A program made the position numbers and the translations under genes. The notes under the pieces are model-generated. The model saw only the letters and a program-made list of their open reading frames with translations. It was not told the DNA's origin and searched no databases. Positions 16,885 to 25,043 of a stretch of DNA of 33,418 nucleotides are shown one piece after another. The stretch comes from a virus. The first letter of the stretch is position 1. Each line of letters begins with the position of its first letter. The stretch lies in IMG/VR virus record IMGVR_UViG_3300039412_000579, positions 1 to 33,418 of that record. One strand, 5' to 3'.

Positions 16885-17463
16885 TTAGATCATTGTTGCG
16901 CCAAGAGCGGCACCACCAATTTTACCAGCAGCCTGTAAAGCACCTGGAATACTTGATTCAACTAAACCTGGTTGCCGCGGCATAAACATATTTTCAAACT
17001 GTCTTGATCCACCCATTTGCATTGCTTGCAATGCTTGCTGTCTATTTTGTTGCCCATATTGTGATTCCATGCCGGCAAGACCTTGACTCAATTGTTGACC
17101 GGCCGCACCTAATTGCGAAGCAAAAGCAGGAGAACTCATTGCACCACCTGTCATTGCACCAAAACGCTCAGCAAGACCCGGTACTACTTGCTGATTAAAA
17201 GTATTCAGCGCATTTTGCCTAATAGGCTCAAATCCTTCATAAGGATTCTGCCACATGTTTTGACCGCTTTGTAGCATTTGCTGAAACATCTGTTGCTGTT
17301 CAGGATTGTAGTAACCAAACTGCATATTCTGTGGACCTTGTCCCCAAAAGAAGTTACTCCATGAATTATCGTAAGGAACTTGTTGTTGATTAAATTGATT
17401 CATATTCCATGGTGCTTGTTGTTGAGATTGCCGCGGATTCTGTAATTGCATTGGTAATGCCAT
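16885..17463 (-). CDS. Gln/Met-rich internal virion protein
   Basis: 192 aa starting at the ATG at 17463 (AGGAAG a few nt upstream; a longer in-frame extension overlaps the previous gene and lacks a site). The first 60 residues are Gln/Asn/Pro-rich. The body FEPIRQNALNTFNQQVVPGL, then AERFGAMTGGAMSSPAFASQ, then LGAAGQQLSQGLA matches a pattern seen in phage proteins encoded beside ejection proteins (helix, 'iaErF', small-residue loop, then A-x-x-L-x-x-x-L-A helix). The C-terminus is Gly/Ala-rich (AAGKIGGAALGATMI). It is probably a virion component. Confidence 0.62.
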   Translation of the reverse strand: MALPMQLQNPRQSQQQAPWNMNQFNQQQVPYDNSWSNFFWGQGPQNMQFGYYNPEQQQMFQQMLQSGQNMWQNPYEGFEPIRQNALNTFNQQVVPGLAERFGAMTGGAMSSPAFASQLGAAGQQLSQGLAGMESQYGQQNRQQALQAMQMGGSRQFENMFMPRQPGLVESSIPGALQAAGKIGGAALGATMI

Positions 17464-17470
17464 AATCTTC

Positions 17471-18007
17471 CTAACTCTTAAGATATTCAATAACAATAAT
17501 ACATCGTGTATAGGTAGACCAATTAGCAGCAACCCTTATATTAACATTCGTAGCATCAATCCATACTTCGATATTGTCACCTGCTACAGTGCTACTATAT
17601 GGCAATGGTATTAATTCAGTTGTAGTTGGATTGGTCGCTGCACCATAGATATGTGTTGCTGTCGTATATGCATTCAATGTAAGACCATGAGGAATTGGTT
17701 GAATTCCTGCTGCTGGTAATGCACCAAAGTTAACTACCTGCCGATAACCTGGTCTTTGTTTCTCAGGTTCATTAGTATCAGGATTAAAGAATACCTGTCC
17801 GGTAAGAAACTCTTTGGTCATATAATAAGCAGATTCTTTAAGGTTAAGAGCAACAGCAATATTGTTCAGATTCTGATACAGCCTCACTAATAATTCCTTA
17901 AACTGAGGACTATTAACATCCATATCATAGAATTGCTGAACATCCCATACTTGTGTCGTTGGTACGTAAAGACCCGTATTCTCTAGTTCTGATTGTAAGT
18001 AAGGCAT
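17471..18007 (-). CDS. Tail-associated beta-rich protein
   Basis: 178 aa. The N-terminal ~65 residues (VPTTQVWDVQQFYDMDVNSP, then FKELLVRLYQNLNNIAVALN) form a helical anchor-like part. The C-terminal ~110 (RQVVNFGALPAAGIQPIPHG, then IYGAATNPTTTELIPLPYSS, then VEVWIDATNVNIRVA-like strands, RCIIVIEYLKS) look like a small beta-sandwich of the kind found in podovirus fibre or adaptor proteins. It lies directly downstream of the large tail-hub protein and is probably part of the tail tip or a short fibre. Confidence 0.62.
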   Translation of the reverse strand: MPYLQSELENTGLYVPTTQVWDVQQFYDMDVNSPQFKELLVRLYQNLNNIAVALNLKESAYYMTKEFLTGQVFFNPDTNEPEKQRPGYRQVVNFGALPAAGIQPIPHGLTLNAYTTATHIYGAATNPTTTELIPLPYSSTVAGDNIEVWIDATNVNIRVAANWSTYTRCIIVIEYLKS

Positions 18008-18010
18008 ATT

Positions 18011-20323
18011 CTACTCCAACCGTGCACTGGTTCTATTTGCATAAAATACCATAGCATGTAATTCAAAATCACACTCACGAATATCTGGATCTCTCATTTG
18101 TTCATCAGACATTGTTAGATATAGCTGAATACATTCACCATTTGCCATAATATATAAAGGATGCCAAAGTCTATCCTGAAACTGTTCAAAGGGTATTGTT
18201 GCCGTATACGGATACGTATCAAGATTGCCAGTACCTAAAAGACAACCATTACCAACAGGCGAAGGACTACTTTGTTCAAGAAGATTATCCTGTGAAGTAG
18301 AAGCATAATACTGCACTTGCATCTCACCAGCTGCCGTACTGGTAACCATGAAATCAATCTTATTAATAGCGGCATTACGGCCTTCTTGTGCATAGAAATT
18401 GTATTGCTTCGTTGCTATATTAATAGAGCTAACACGAGACATAAGACCGCCACCAGAATAAACACCAGCCAATACCGTAGGAGGAGTAAGATTATCACTA
18501 TAATTGATGGTGAATTGATCAGCGAAAACGGGATAAGCATTATTAACAGCAAATATCTTACCATTAAGCAGATTGAGATTACCAGTACCAGTGACACCTT
18601 CAAAATAAATATAATCGCCTACCCGAAGATTATGATTAATTGCCCAAATCGTTACTACATTATTCAAAACAGAAAGATCAGTAATCTGTAAAGCAGATGC
18701 ATTAACCATACAATTTGAATCACAGATAAAGGTAAATCCTTGCTGATTTCCTGCTATTACATCACGGAATTTAGATTGTGTTGTTGTTGCATCCCATGAT
18801 GTATCACTATCCCATGTTATTTGGGTAGAATCCCAGTTTGCTCCTGGTGCTGCCTGGAAATAACCAAAGCAGGTAATACTATCATCAAAGAATGCCCAAC
18901 AACCTGTCTTATAATTGAATACCAATACTTTGTTAGGATATGGTTGATCAGTTGATGTTGTTGTTGAAGGAAATGCCCAATAAGTCATCTCAGTAGTAAA
19001 GTCACGAATACCATACACCCTGTCAACACCACCATCAACATTATGAATATTAAATACAGCTTGAGGTATTTTTTCATCTATCCTTTCTACATTGCTTCCA
19101 TTACAGGCATGAATGCCCACATTGCCAACGCCAATAGCAACCTTATCAAAAGGAATAACCGAGAAGGTAGATTCTGCACCAAGTTCTGTATTAATCTTGT
19201 TCCACATAAAAGGATAAACTTGGTTGCCGGTATAGGCAACTTCCCAGGTAGAACGTTCAAAGAAGACAATCAAACGATCTTTGATAAATTCTACAGTCAC
19301 AATTGCTTCTGTTGTTGGTGCATCAATAGCATTCCCTTTACCCGGAATATCCTGACGCCATGCATCAGTAGCAAGAGGAGATCCAACCTGAGAATAGCGT
19401 AAACGATTAGTGTAATTTACTTGGGTAAAAACACCGGCGGTTCGTTCTTCATTCTCCCAGGTATTAAGCGCAAGCAATCTATTCTTAAAAGGAACAAGAA
19501 TACGACAAGAATCAAGATAACTACCAATGACTATAGGCGGTCCTTCAACAAACTGACTAATCTGTGGATTGAAGACTTCTAATATATAGAGATTGCTTAA
19601 AGTACGCATAAACCGTGGATCTGTTTCATCAAAATTAGTAATGAATAATACTTTGTTTTCTGGCTGTAATCCACTCCAGGTACATGTCCAGAAAAATTGA
19701 GTATCATCACCAGTCCACATATCAGCTAATACTGTTGCCGTAAAAGGAGGATTTTCTATTCGTTGCCAACCATCAGTAATATATTGATAAGCAAAACGTG
19801 TATCAAAAGCTATGGTAGGTTCATCATTAACAGCATAAGATTCAAAACTTTGAAGTCCCATTACGGGCAAACCAGGATAAAAATACACATCCTGCAAAGC
19901 AAGAGTAATATCCGCAATAAGAGTAAAAATACCTGCATTACTATATTCTGCTGGTAATAGTAATCCATCTGAACGTAAAAGAAATACTAATGGCGCTACT
20001 GTATTAACAGTAAATACAACAGTTCCTACAGAAAACATTTGTCCTAATGCCATTGGAACTATTGGTGTATTAGGTGCTGACCATGGTGTATTGCCACCAA
20101 AATTACCAGCGCCATCTACCGTACCTATTTTAACCCTTAAACGAGATGAGAATTGTGTATTCACCGGAAATCGAGAACCAAATCGTTTGCGTATTCTACC
20201 ACGAAATTGATAAGCATTATCAAGTGTGCTAAAAGCTTGATCTGCTATCAACCAAGGTTTGAGATCAGTGCGCAATCCTGATTTCTCATCCATTGGCGCT
20301 ATAAGAAATCTATCGCTTGGCAT
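18011..20323 (-). CDS. Large tail hub / DNA-stabilisation-type protein
   Basis: 770 aa from the ATG at 20323 (MPSDRFLIAPMDEKSGLRTD); a longer in-frame extension overlaps the upstream gene and lacks support. Repeated beta-strand blocks rich in W, F and N (FWTCTWSGLQPENKVLFITN, LVPFKNRLLALNTWENEERT, VEFIKDRLIVFFERSTWEVA, VFNYKTGCWAFFDDSITCFG) suggest a beta-propeller-like body, as in P22-type tail accessory or stabilisation proteins. Around residues 545-620 a short beta module (VTIWAINHNLRVGDYIYFEG...LNGKIFAV) resembles the domain in the two neck proteins upstream. It is probably the main tail or nozzle component; the exact family is uncertain. Confidence 0.65.
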   Translation of the reverse strand: MPSDRFLIAPMDEKSGLRTDLKPWLIADQAFSTLDNAYQFRGRIRKRFGSRFPVNTQFSSRLRVKIGTVDGAGNFGGNTPWSAPNTPIVPMALGQMFSVGTVVFTVNTVAPLVFLLRSDGLLLPAEYSNAGIFTLIADITLALQDVYFYPGLPVMGLQSFESYAVNDEPTIAFDTRFAYQYITDGWQRIENPPFTATVLADMWTGDDTQFFWTCTWSGLQPENKVLFITNFDETDPRFMRTLSNLYILEVFNPQISQFVEGPPIVIGSYLDSCRILVPFKNRLLALNTWENEERTAGVFTQVNYTNRLRYSQVGSPLATDAWRQDIPGKGNAIDAPTTEAIVTVEFIKDRLIVFFERSTWEVAYTGNQVYPFMWNKINTELGAESTFSVIPFDKVAIGVGNVGIHACNGSNVERIDEKIPQAVFNIHNVDGGVDRVYGIRDFTTEMTYWAFPSTTTSTDQPYPNKVLVFNYKTGCWAFFDDSITCFGYFQAAPGANWDSTQITWDSDTSWDATTTQSKFRDVIAGNQQGFTFICDSNCMVNASALQITDLSVLNNVVTIWAINHNLRVGDYIYFEGVTGTGNLNLLNGKIFAVNNAYPVFADQFTINYSDNLTPPTVLAGVYSGGGLMSRVSSINIATKQYNFYAQEGRNAAINKIDFMVTSTAAGEMQVQYYASTSQDNLLEQSSPSPVGNGCLLGTGNLDTYPYTATIPFEQFQDRLWHPLYIMANGECIQLYLTMSDEQMRDPDIRECDFELHAMVFYANRTSARLE

Positions 20324-20324
20324 G

Positions 20325-20921
20325 TTACAATTCCCCAATCGCAATATAGGTAACATCAATACCAACCGTCGTTGGATGCATACCTGTTCCATCAACTTGA
20401 ATTGGGCGTACTACCATACTATTCACTGTAGTATTATGTATTTCAACAAAATAATAGGTTCCAGGAACAGTTCCTGCTGTTGGTACTGCATTACAAGTTA
20501 CCGATCTACAAACAGTATAAGGAGGATTGCCAAAATTTACTGTTGTATCGGTACCTGCAGGTATAGTTGCTCTACCGAATTTAACAACATAACCACTTGG
20601 TATATAAGTCCATCCAATAGTGCCAGCAAAACCCCAAGCAGTCATAGGATAAGAAAGATTATTTGCTTGTACTGCATAAATTTCATTGCGACCTGTTGAA
20701 GCATTTACATGATTAAAGAATCCAGTCTGTGTTGCTGTATATCCTGCTGTTACATCAGCACCATCTGGCATTGTTATCTTGTTATGTAAACCTGCACCAG
20801 GTAAAGCATAAGTACCATGATCTACCGTAAAGGCAGTATCAATATCAATAAAGTTCTGACGAATAGGATCTCGTGTTTGCTGTAGATTTTGCCCTGGATT
20901 TGGGATAAATGTTAATGCCAT
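20325..20921 (-). CDS. Short tail fibre-like protein
   Basis: 198 aa. The N-terminal motif PNPGQNLQQTRDPIRQNFID, then IDTAFTVDHGTY, is found at the start of several phage tail proteins ('P..GQ.L..TRD.IR.NF..I..AF..DH') and probably docks to the virion. The remainder is a beta-rich receptor-type domain (WGFAGTIGWTYIPSGYVVKF, then CRSVTCNAVPTAGTVPGTYY) ending ITYIAIGEL-like (DVTYIAIGEL). Its stop is 1 nt from the start of the hub protein. Probably a short fibre or tail tip subunit. Confidence 0.68.
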   Translation of the reverse strand: MALTFIPNPGQNLQQTRDPIRQNFIDIDTAFTVDHGTYALPGAGLHNKITMPDGADVTAGYTATQTGFFNHVNASTGRNEIYAVQANNLSYPMTAWGFAGTIGWTYIPSGYVVKFGRATIPAGTDTTVNFGNPPYTVCRSVTCNAVPTAGTVPGTYYFVEIHNTTVNSMVVRPIQVDGTGMHPTTVGIDVTYIAIGEL

Positions 20922-20930
20922 GATCTCTCC

Positions 20931-21941
20931 TTAATAAGGCCAATTGGTGTTATCAAATGACCAAACAACATTATTACGACCAGAACTATAGATTGTTTGT
21001 GTACGTTCATTACATTGTTGGGCAAGTGTTGTTCTTAATGCCATTGCTTCTTGTTCTTTAAACTCTGGTATTATCATTTGTACACTATCCATATCCATAC
21101 GGTCTTCGAATATTTTTTTAGCAGCACCATAAGCAATATATTGTGACCATTCAGCAAGTTTAGGTACTGCACCACTACTAAGAAGTTCTAATGGCTGTAC
21201 ATCAACTTCCATCTGTACTGAATAGGCTTTATCAGGAACAGGCCTTAATGTCATAATGTTGTCATAATAAAGCATAGCTAATGGTTTACCAGGCAAATAA
21301 GGTACTGTCTCACTATAAATGACTGCACCAACAGCAGTTACATTAAGAAAATTAAGCGTATAAGCACCAGTAACATAATTGATAGTTCCCATAGGTAAAG
21401 CAGTACCTACTGTATAAAGAAGGCCTGTTGTATTAGTATTAGGAATATCAGTAAGAACCATTGATCTACCATTGGTATCAACACAGGTAAAAGCTACATT
21501 ATTTTGTAAGACTGGCAGACTGCTTAAGTTTCCTGTAAAAGCACCCGTTGTCCCATCACCACGTAATGCAGTATCAGCGACTAAATTTACTTTAGGCCAA
21601 CCTACAAAGAATTTTGTTCTATCTTGTGTGTAATAACCAAGATTACCTGAAAGATAAATAGGCGGATGAACAGCAATAACTTTATTATTAAAATCATAAA
21701 GAGGATCAGTAACTGGTCTTACTGCACCAAATTCTAATGTTTGATAGGTATCAACATAGGGTTGTGTATAAAAAGAGAGCGTACTTCTTAACGAAAAAAG
21801 CCTTAATTGGCTTGGAAAATCATAAAGAATAAATGTATTAACATAGTTATCTATTTCTGTATCGGATATTTGTGCATTACCAGGACTTCTTGTTAATTTA
21901 CGTACTTTTGTTCGAATATCACTCAATGTAGAAAGCGCCAT
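20931..21941 (-). CDS. Putative head-tail adaptor / neck protein
   Basis: 336 aa. The N-terminus (LSDIRTKVRKLTRSPGNAQI, then SDTEIDNYVNTFILYDFPSQ) is a helical module of the kind found in podovirus head-to-tail adaptors, with an 'I..Yin.f...dfP..' pattern. A central beta-rich insertion (about 130-215; TGAFTGNLSSLPVLQNNVAF, then INYVTGAYTLNFLN) is followed by a helical C-terminus (AEWSQYIAYGAAKKIFEDRM...EQEAMALRTTLAQQCNERTQ). It lies downstream of capsid and decoration-type genes and upstream of the tail hub, the usual connector position. Confidence 0.62.
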   Translation of the reverse strand: MALSTLSDIRTKVRKLTRSPGNAQISDTEIDNYVNTFILYDFPSQLRLFSLRSTLSFYTQPYVDTYQTLEFGAVRPVTDPLYDFNNKVIAVHPPIYLSGNLGYYTQDRTKFFVGWPKVNLVADTALRGDGTTGAFTGNLSSLPVLQNNVAFTCVDTNGRSMVLTDIPNTNTTGLLYTVGTALPMGTINYVTGAYTLNFLNVTAVGAVIYSETVPYLPGKPLAMLYYDNIMTLRPVPDKAYSVQMEVDVQPLELLSSGAVPKLAEWSQYIAYGAAKKIFEDRMDMDSVQMIIPEFKEQEAMALRTTLAQQCNERTQTIYSSGRNNVVWSFDNTNWPY

Positions 21942-21950
21942 ACAATCTCC

Positions 21951-22328
21951 TTAAGGATAAGGTAAAACATTTTGTGTACTTGCTGCTAAAAGAGAATTAA
22001 TTTCCCCAATAGGAATAACCTGGGCATACTGCAATTCAGCACCAGGAGGCAGATGTCCTATTGGGGCCGGAGGAACTATGAATTGATCGAAATCAGTGGT
22101 ATCGATATCTACAGAAAATGTTGTAGGACTTAGTACGGTAATTGATGAAGTTAATTCATCTATCTGCATCATGCCAAAATCAACCGGTATGCGAAATCTA
22201 ACGATAGTACCCGTAACATATTGATGATCAAATGAGGTGGTTACGACTGCATTGATAGCATTAGTAATCGAAGTTACAATACGCATAGCAGGTTGAAATG
22301 CCGGAAATTGTATGGCTTCTATAGACAT
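21951..22328 (-). CDS. Small structural protein with FCCH-like beta module
   Basis: 125 aa. Residues about 15-110 (RIVTSITNAINAVVTTSFDH, QYVTGTIVRFRIP, MMQIDELTSSITVL, TFSVDIDTTDFDQF, AQVIPIGE) align segment by segment with residues about 190-285 of the 333-aa protein encoded just upstream. The pattern 'V....H.y..G..v.f.ip....M.ElN...v.v....tf.vDidTt.f' is the phage module often labelled ubiquitin-activating E1 FCCH-like. It is probably a decoration or neck component. The label comes from fold similarity and implies no ubiquitin chemistry. Confidence 0.68.
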   Translation of the reverse strand: MSIEAIQFPAFQPAMRIVTSITNAINAVVTTSFDHQYVTGTIVRFRIPVDFGMMQIDELTSSITVLSPTTFSVDIDTTDFDQFIVPPAPIGHLPPGAELQYAQVIPIGEINSLLAASTQNVLPYP

Positions 22329-22337
22329 CGAATTCCT

Positions 22338-22838
22338 TTATACTGCCAAAGGTTTATTGGTTACTTCAATGATCTGACTTGGCATGAAATCATCATAATC
22401 ATTGTCATAATCAATAGGAGTAAAGCTAAAACGAGGGATTCTTCTACAAGATTGCATTGTCGCTGCATGCATATGTCCATCATTTACCCCCGCTTTTGTT
22501 CCTTCACTGGCAAATGGTGACTGTAAATCTTGATATTCAAGAGAACAACAGCCTTTATTGAGATGACGAACTACTGCACGTGGCAATTGATAGATCTCGT
22601 TATGAAGTAGTTCATACATTTTGTATTCGCCTTTATAAGCCTTAAAACCAAAGCGAAGCTTTTCATTATTAAAACAATGTTGTTTTTCCATGATTCTAAA
22701 TCTTCCGGTAATCATTTCAGAATCACGAGCAATAATGTCAGGCAAAATGCGAGCAAGTTCCTCTTTTGTCATTCTTTGCCCTGGCTTTGATGGCTTCTGC
22801 ACTTCACCAGTACTTATTTGTTCCAATTTCTTAACCAT
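22338..22838 (-). CDS. Unknown 166-aa protein between head and neck genes
   Basis: 166 aa. A charged helical start (MTKEELARILPDIIARDSEM, then ITGRFRIMEKQHCFNNEKLR), a Cys pair (NKGCCSLEYQDL), then an acidic, Tyr/Asp-rich end (TPIDYDNDYDDFMPSQIIEV). I see no enzymatic motif. AAGGAG precedes the ATG. The position between two homologous virion proteins suggests a structural or assembly role. I do not recognise the family with certainty. Confidence 0.6.
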   Translation of the reverse strand: MVKKLEQISTGEVQKPSKPGQRMTKEELARILPDIIARDSEMITGRFRIMEKQHCFNNEKLRFGFKAYKGEYKMYELLHNEIYQLPRAVVRHLNKGCCSLEYQDLQSPFASEGTKAGVNDGHMHAATMQSCRRIPRFSFTPIDYDNDYDDFMPSQIIEVTNKPLAV

Positions 22839-22846
22839 TGTTCTCC

Positions 22847-22879
22847 TTAGATTTCACTGCTATATTCAAAATGCTTCAT
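22847..22879 (-). other. Possible 10-aa leader ORF
   Basis: ATG at 22879 opens MKHFEYSSEI and stops at 22847-22849. It has its own good AGGAG four nt upstream. Its stop codon is part of the TAAGGAG that serves the next gene (start 22838). The arrangement resembles a coupled leader peptide, but ten codons can arise by chance. Confidence 0.25.
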
Positions 22880-22894
22880 TTAACTCCTATCTAT

Positions 22895-22919
22895 GGCTGG
22901 TCCTATCCAGCCTTTTTTT
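22895..22919 (+). terminator. Hairpin followed by T7 on the + strand
   Basis: GGCTGG-TCCTAT-CCAGCC (22895-22912) followed by TTTTTTT (22913-22919). As read on the + strand it is a textbook intrinsic terminator, although all neighbours are leftward genes. Read leftward it is only a hairpin just after the 333-aa gene. It could block antisense transcription or simply stabilise the leftward mRNA end. Confidence 0.45.
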
Positions 22920-23919
22920 ATAAGTTTCCTGACTTATAAGCACGCCAATAAATGACGTTCGTAATAACACCAGCAGGACTATTAGCACCAGCCATCAAGG
23001 TGATACCAAATTGAGCGGTATTAAACGTTGCATCATTAAATGGATTAACGCCTAATGCAATAGCTGTTGCGGTATTTTCCCCAACAGGAATTACTTGAGC
23101 TGGCGTAAATGTTGGATCAGCAGTTAGTGGCCATGCGAATGCAGTCATACCAGTTGTATCAACATCTACCGTAATAGTATTTGTTACTGTATTAACTGCT
23201 ACGATGGTTGCTTCAACACCATTTAACTCTGTCATGCCATAAGCAAGAGCGGTGACGGTAGGAATAACAAAGAGAATCTTTTGCCCTACAAGATACCCAT
23301 GGGTAACACTGAGTGTTACGACTGCTTGAGCAGCTTGTGTAATATTCGTGATTATTCGTCGTCGAGGGTAAAAAATAGGATCGTAAGGAATTCTACGAAC
23401 AGAACCAGCAACGGCACCAGTCGCTGCAATTGTAGGACCATAAGGCAACTCAATGCTTGCACCAGCAATAATTGTACCAACAGTAAAATCAATACCACCA
23501 AATTGCAAAGCACCTGGAGTATTGATAACACGGATAATATCACCAGTATTAAACTGTGAAGTCGTACCAGCAACAGCAGTAATTACTGGAGGAGTTGCTG
23601 CGGTGATTCCGGTTGTTGCCAATAAAGGACCCGGAACTTGTACTGATGTATCAGTTAGATAAAATCCTGCCCCAGCTGCAATTTGAGCGGGAACTAATGC
23701 ATTAGTAGCAACTGTCTTTGTATAAATAAGACCACGACCATTGGCCATGCCACGTTGCCAATAGAATTGTGCACCGGTTCCTGCACCAGCACCATAAAGA
23801 AGTGTTTCATTATACACTTCAATACTATCAACATCGGTTGGTAATGGTATGAAGGTGGCTGTTTCATCAGAAACAAACCTGCCCTGATACATATCAGGAC
23901 CAGAAAAAATTATAGCCAT
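22918..23919 (-). CDS. Virion structural protein with FCCH-like beta module
   Basis: 333 aa, directly downstream of the capsid gene. The N-terminal ~90 residues (MAIIFSGPDMYQGRFVSDET, IPLPTDVDSIEVYNET, FYWQRGMANGRGLIYTKT) and a beta-rich middle (about 105-185) precede a module at about 190-285 (RRRIITNITQAAQAVVTLSV, THGYLVGQKILFVIP, YGMTELNGVEATIVAV, TITVDVDTTGMTAFAW) that is homologous to the 125-aa protein at 21951-22328. Probably an abundant decoration, spike-anchor or neck protein; its exact role is unknown. Confidence 0.65.
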   Translation of the reverse strand: MAIIFSGPDMYQGRFVSDETATFIPLPTDVDSIEVYNETLLYGAGAGTGAQFYWQRGMANGRGLIYTKTVATNALVPAQIAAGAGFYLTDTSVQVPGPLLATTGITAATPPVITAVAGTTSQFNTGDIIRVINTPGALQFGGIDFTVGTIIAGASIELPYGPTIAATGAVAGSVRRIPYDPIFYPRRRIITNITQAAQAVVTLSVTHGYLVGQKILFVIPTVTALAYGMTELNGVEATIVAVNTVTNTITVDVDTTGMTAFAWPLTADPTFTPAQVIPVGENTATAIALGVNPFNDATFNTAQFGITLMAGANSPAGVITNVIYWRAYKSGNL

Positions 23920-23931
23920 TATATATCCTTC

Positions 23932-24621
23932 TTATCGTAACGTACAACGGGTATTGGTGATCCAGAGGTCTTGCAATATTTTTGGCACCTCAGCCATAAC
24001 CCACGATACAGTAACGTTTTGTGCTAATGGACCACTGTAGATAGCTGGACGGAAGATAATTCTACTTGAATAATTATCTTGCTCAACTTTCGCATATGAT
24101 TCCATACCACAAAGGAAGCAATTATAGACATCATTTCCTAACGCAGAAGCATTCGGAGTGATGCTGCCGGCGCTCGATACAAGCCATCTGGTGTTATTGT
24201 AGCTACCCCATTCTGATTGCATTACTTTATTGTCATTTGGATAGTTCCACTTCGCAATAAAGTTAGGTAATGTATTAAGGTCTTTAATTAAATTTGAGTG
24301 ACAAAGAGCAATAAAGGAATCACGAACAGGCGCTGTACCAAACTTATTTTCCCCGCCCTGACGTTGGAGAATCATCCAGGCATCATTCGATATTAATGCA
24401 GCAGTAACTTCATCAATATCTCCCCCTGAAAGATCAGAAGGTACGTCACCATTTGTTCCACCAGTACAGTTGTACATAGTAGCTGTAGAAGCTAACATAT
24501 CACGAGTCAACTGATCTTCGGTAAGCCTCATCGACAATCCGAGAAGTTCAGCTGTCTCAGCTAGCACTGCATGCTGATTTTGCAATACAACCTGTTGGTT
24601 AATTGCTACATATTGCACTTT
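23932..24621 (-). CDS. Major capsid protein (N4-gp56 type), exon 2
   Basis: Encodes the C-terminal 229 residues of the capsid protein. It begins AAA-GTG-CAA-TAT right after the intron's terminal G at 24622. An in-frame TAA lies 6 nt before the AAA, so the frame cannot extend upstream without splicing. The text KVQYVAINQQVVLQNQ, AETAELLGLSMRLTEDQLTR, NCTGGTNGDVPSDLSGGDID and RQGGENKFGTAPVRDSFIAL is typical of the N4-gp56 family. A GTG at 24618 could be mistaken for a start but has no ribosome-binding site. Joined with 25044-25304 it gives a 316-aa protein in one frame, about the family's usual length. Confidence 0.88.
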   Translation of the reverse strand, partial: KVQYVAINQQVVLQNQHAVLAETAELLGLSMRLTEDQLTRDMLASTATMYNCTGGTNGDVPSDLSGGDIDEVTAALISNDAWMILQRQGGENKFGTAPVRDSFIALCHSNLIKDLNTLPNFIAKWNYPNDNKVMQSEWGSYNNTRWLVSSAGSITPNASALGNDVYNCFLCGMESYAKVEQDNYSSRIIFRPAIYSGPLAQNVTVSWVMAEVPKILQDLWITNTRCTLR

Positions 24622-25043
24622 CTGTTACTTTTATGACCTATTTCTAGGCGGGCGAACCTCTTCGGATTCACCTCTCTGCCTTATCGCGCAGAGTTCAGAC
24701 TATCGCATCACCTTTCGGTGTCTTCTCACTTAGTCGTTCAGGCTGATCAATTTCACAGTAATAATGGAAAAATACAAAATCTTCCACATCAAGCATGCCA
24801 TGCATATTGCACCATCCCTCTAGTTGATCTTTTGAAATAAATCGTATTATTTCATAGTATTCATCACGATAGCAATCCTTAGCATGTGCCAATATGTACC
24901 ATTTTGACTTATCTAGGTTCTCGATATCTGAATATTTTGTGAATTTATTCCAATTCATTGATCTTGCCCCTTGTTACCGGTTAGCTTAATGCCACTTCGG
25001 CTTCCAAGTCAATCAGAGAAGATTTTACTACGGCCAATCTATA
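24622..25043 (-). mobile_element. Group I intron in the major capsid gene
   Basis: A 422-nt group I intron. P1: exon UACGGU pairs with UAUAGAUUG-GCCGUA, giving the expected U-G wobble at the splice site (exon ends at 25044). P3: CUUCUC (25016-25021) with GAGAAG (24722-24727). P6: GAUCAAU (24957-24963) with AUUGAUC (24745-24751). P7: GACUA (24731-24735) with UAGUC (24698-24702). P8: CACC-GAAA-GGUG (24709-24720). P9: CUCUGC...GCAGAG (24674-24693). A further CCUA-GAAA-UAGG hairpin lies at 24637-24648. It ends in G at 24622. The order P3-P6-P7-P3'-P8-P7'-P9 is the canonical core. P4 and P5 are not resolved. Removal joins ...FYG to KVQYVAI in frame. Confidence 0.85.
24695..24958 (-). CDS. Intron-borne 87-aa ORF of unknown function
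   Basis: The ATG (24958) lies in the P6 loop, with AGGGG 8 nt upstream. The protein (MNWNKFTKYSDIENLDKSKW, then YILAHAKDCYRDEYYEIIRF, then ISKDQLEGWCNMHGMLDVED, then FVFFHYYCEIDQPE) has the aromatic-rich, acidic look of small phage proteins. It has none of the homing-endonuclease signatures (LAGLIDADG, HNH, GIY-YIG, Vsr). Its last ~20 codons run through P6', P7, P3', P8 and P7', and the TGA stop directly follows the UAGUC of P7'. Those codons are therefore constrained by RNA folding. It may be a cargo gene captured by the intron or the replacement of a lost endonuclease. Confidence 0.55.
   Translation of the reverse strand: MNWNKFTKYSDIENLDKSKWYILAHAKDCYRDEYYEIIRFISKDQLEGWCNMHGMLDVEDFVFFHYYCEIDQPERLSEKTPKGDAIV

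Noticed and set aside
20324-20395. N-terminal extension of the tail hub (MMEQVCIQRRLV...)
   Set aside because: It overlaps the upstream fibre gene in another frame and has no ribosome-binding site; the ATG at 20323 fits the stop/start junction.
24616-24618. GTG at 24618 as the start of an independent truncated capsid gene
   Set aside because: No ribosome-binding site, and the text upstream in the other exon continues the same protein family. The intervening RNA folds as a group I core, so splicing explains it better.
24981-25043. C-terminal 20 residues of the short capsid ORF as real protein sequence
   Set aside because: They lie in the intron (P1 through P3 region) and do not fit the capsid family; the frame simply runs on until the first stop.
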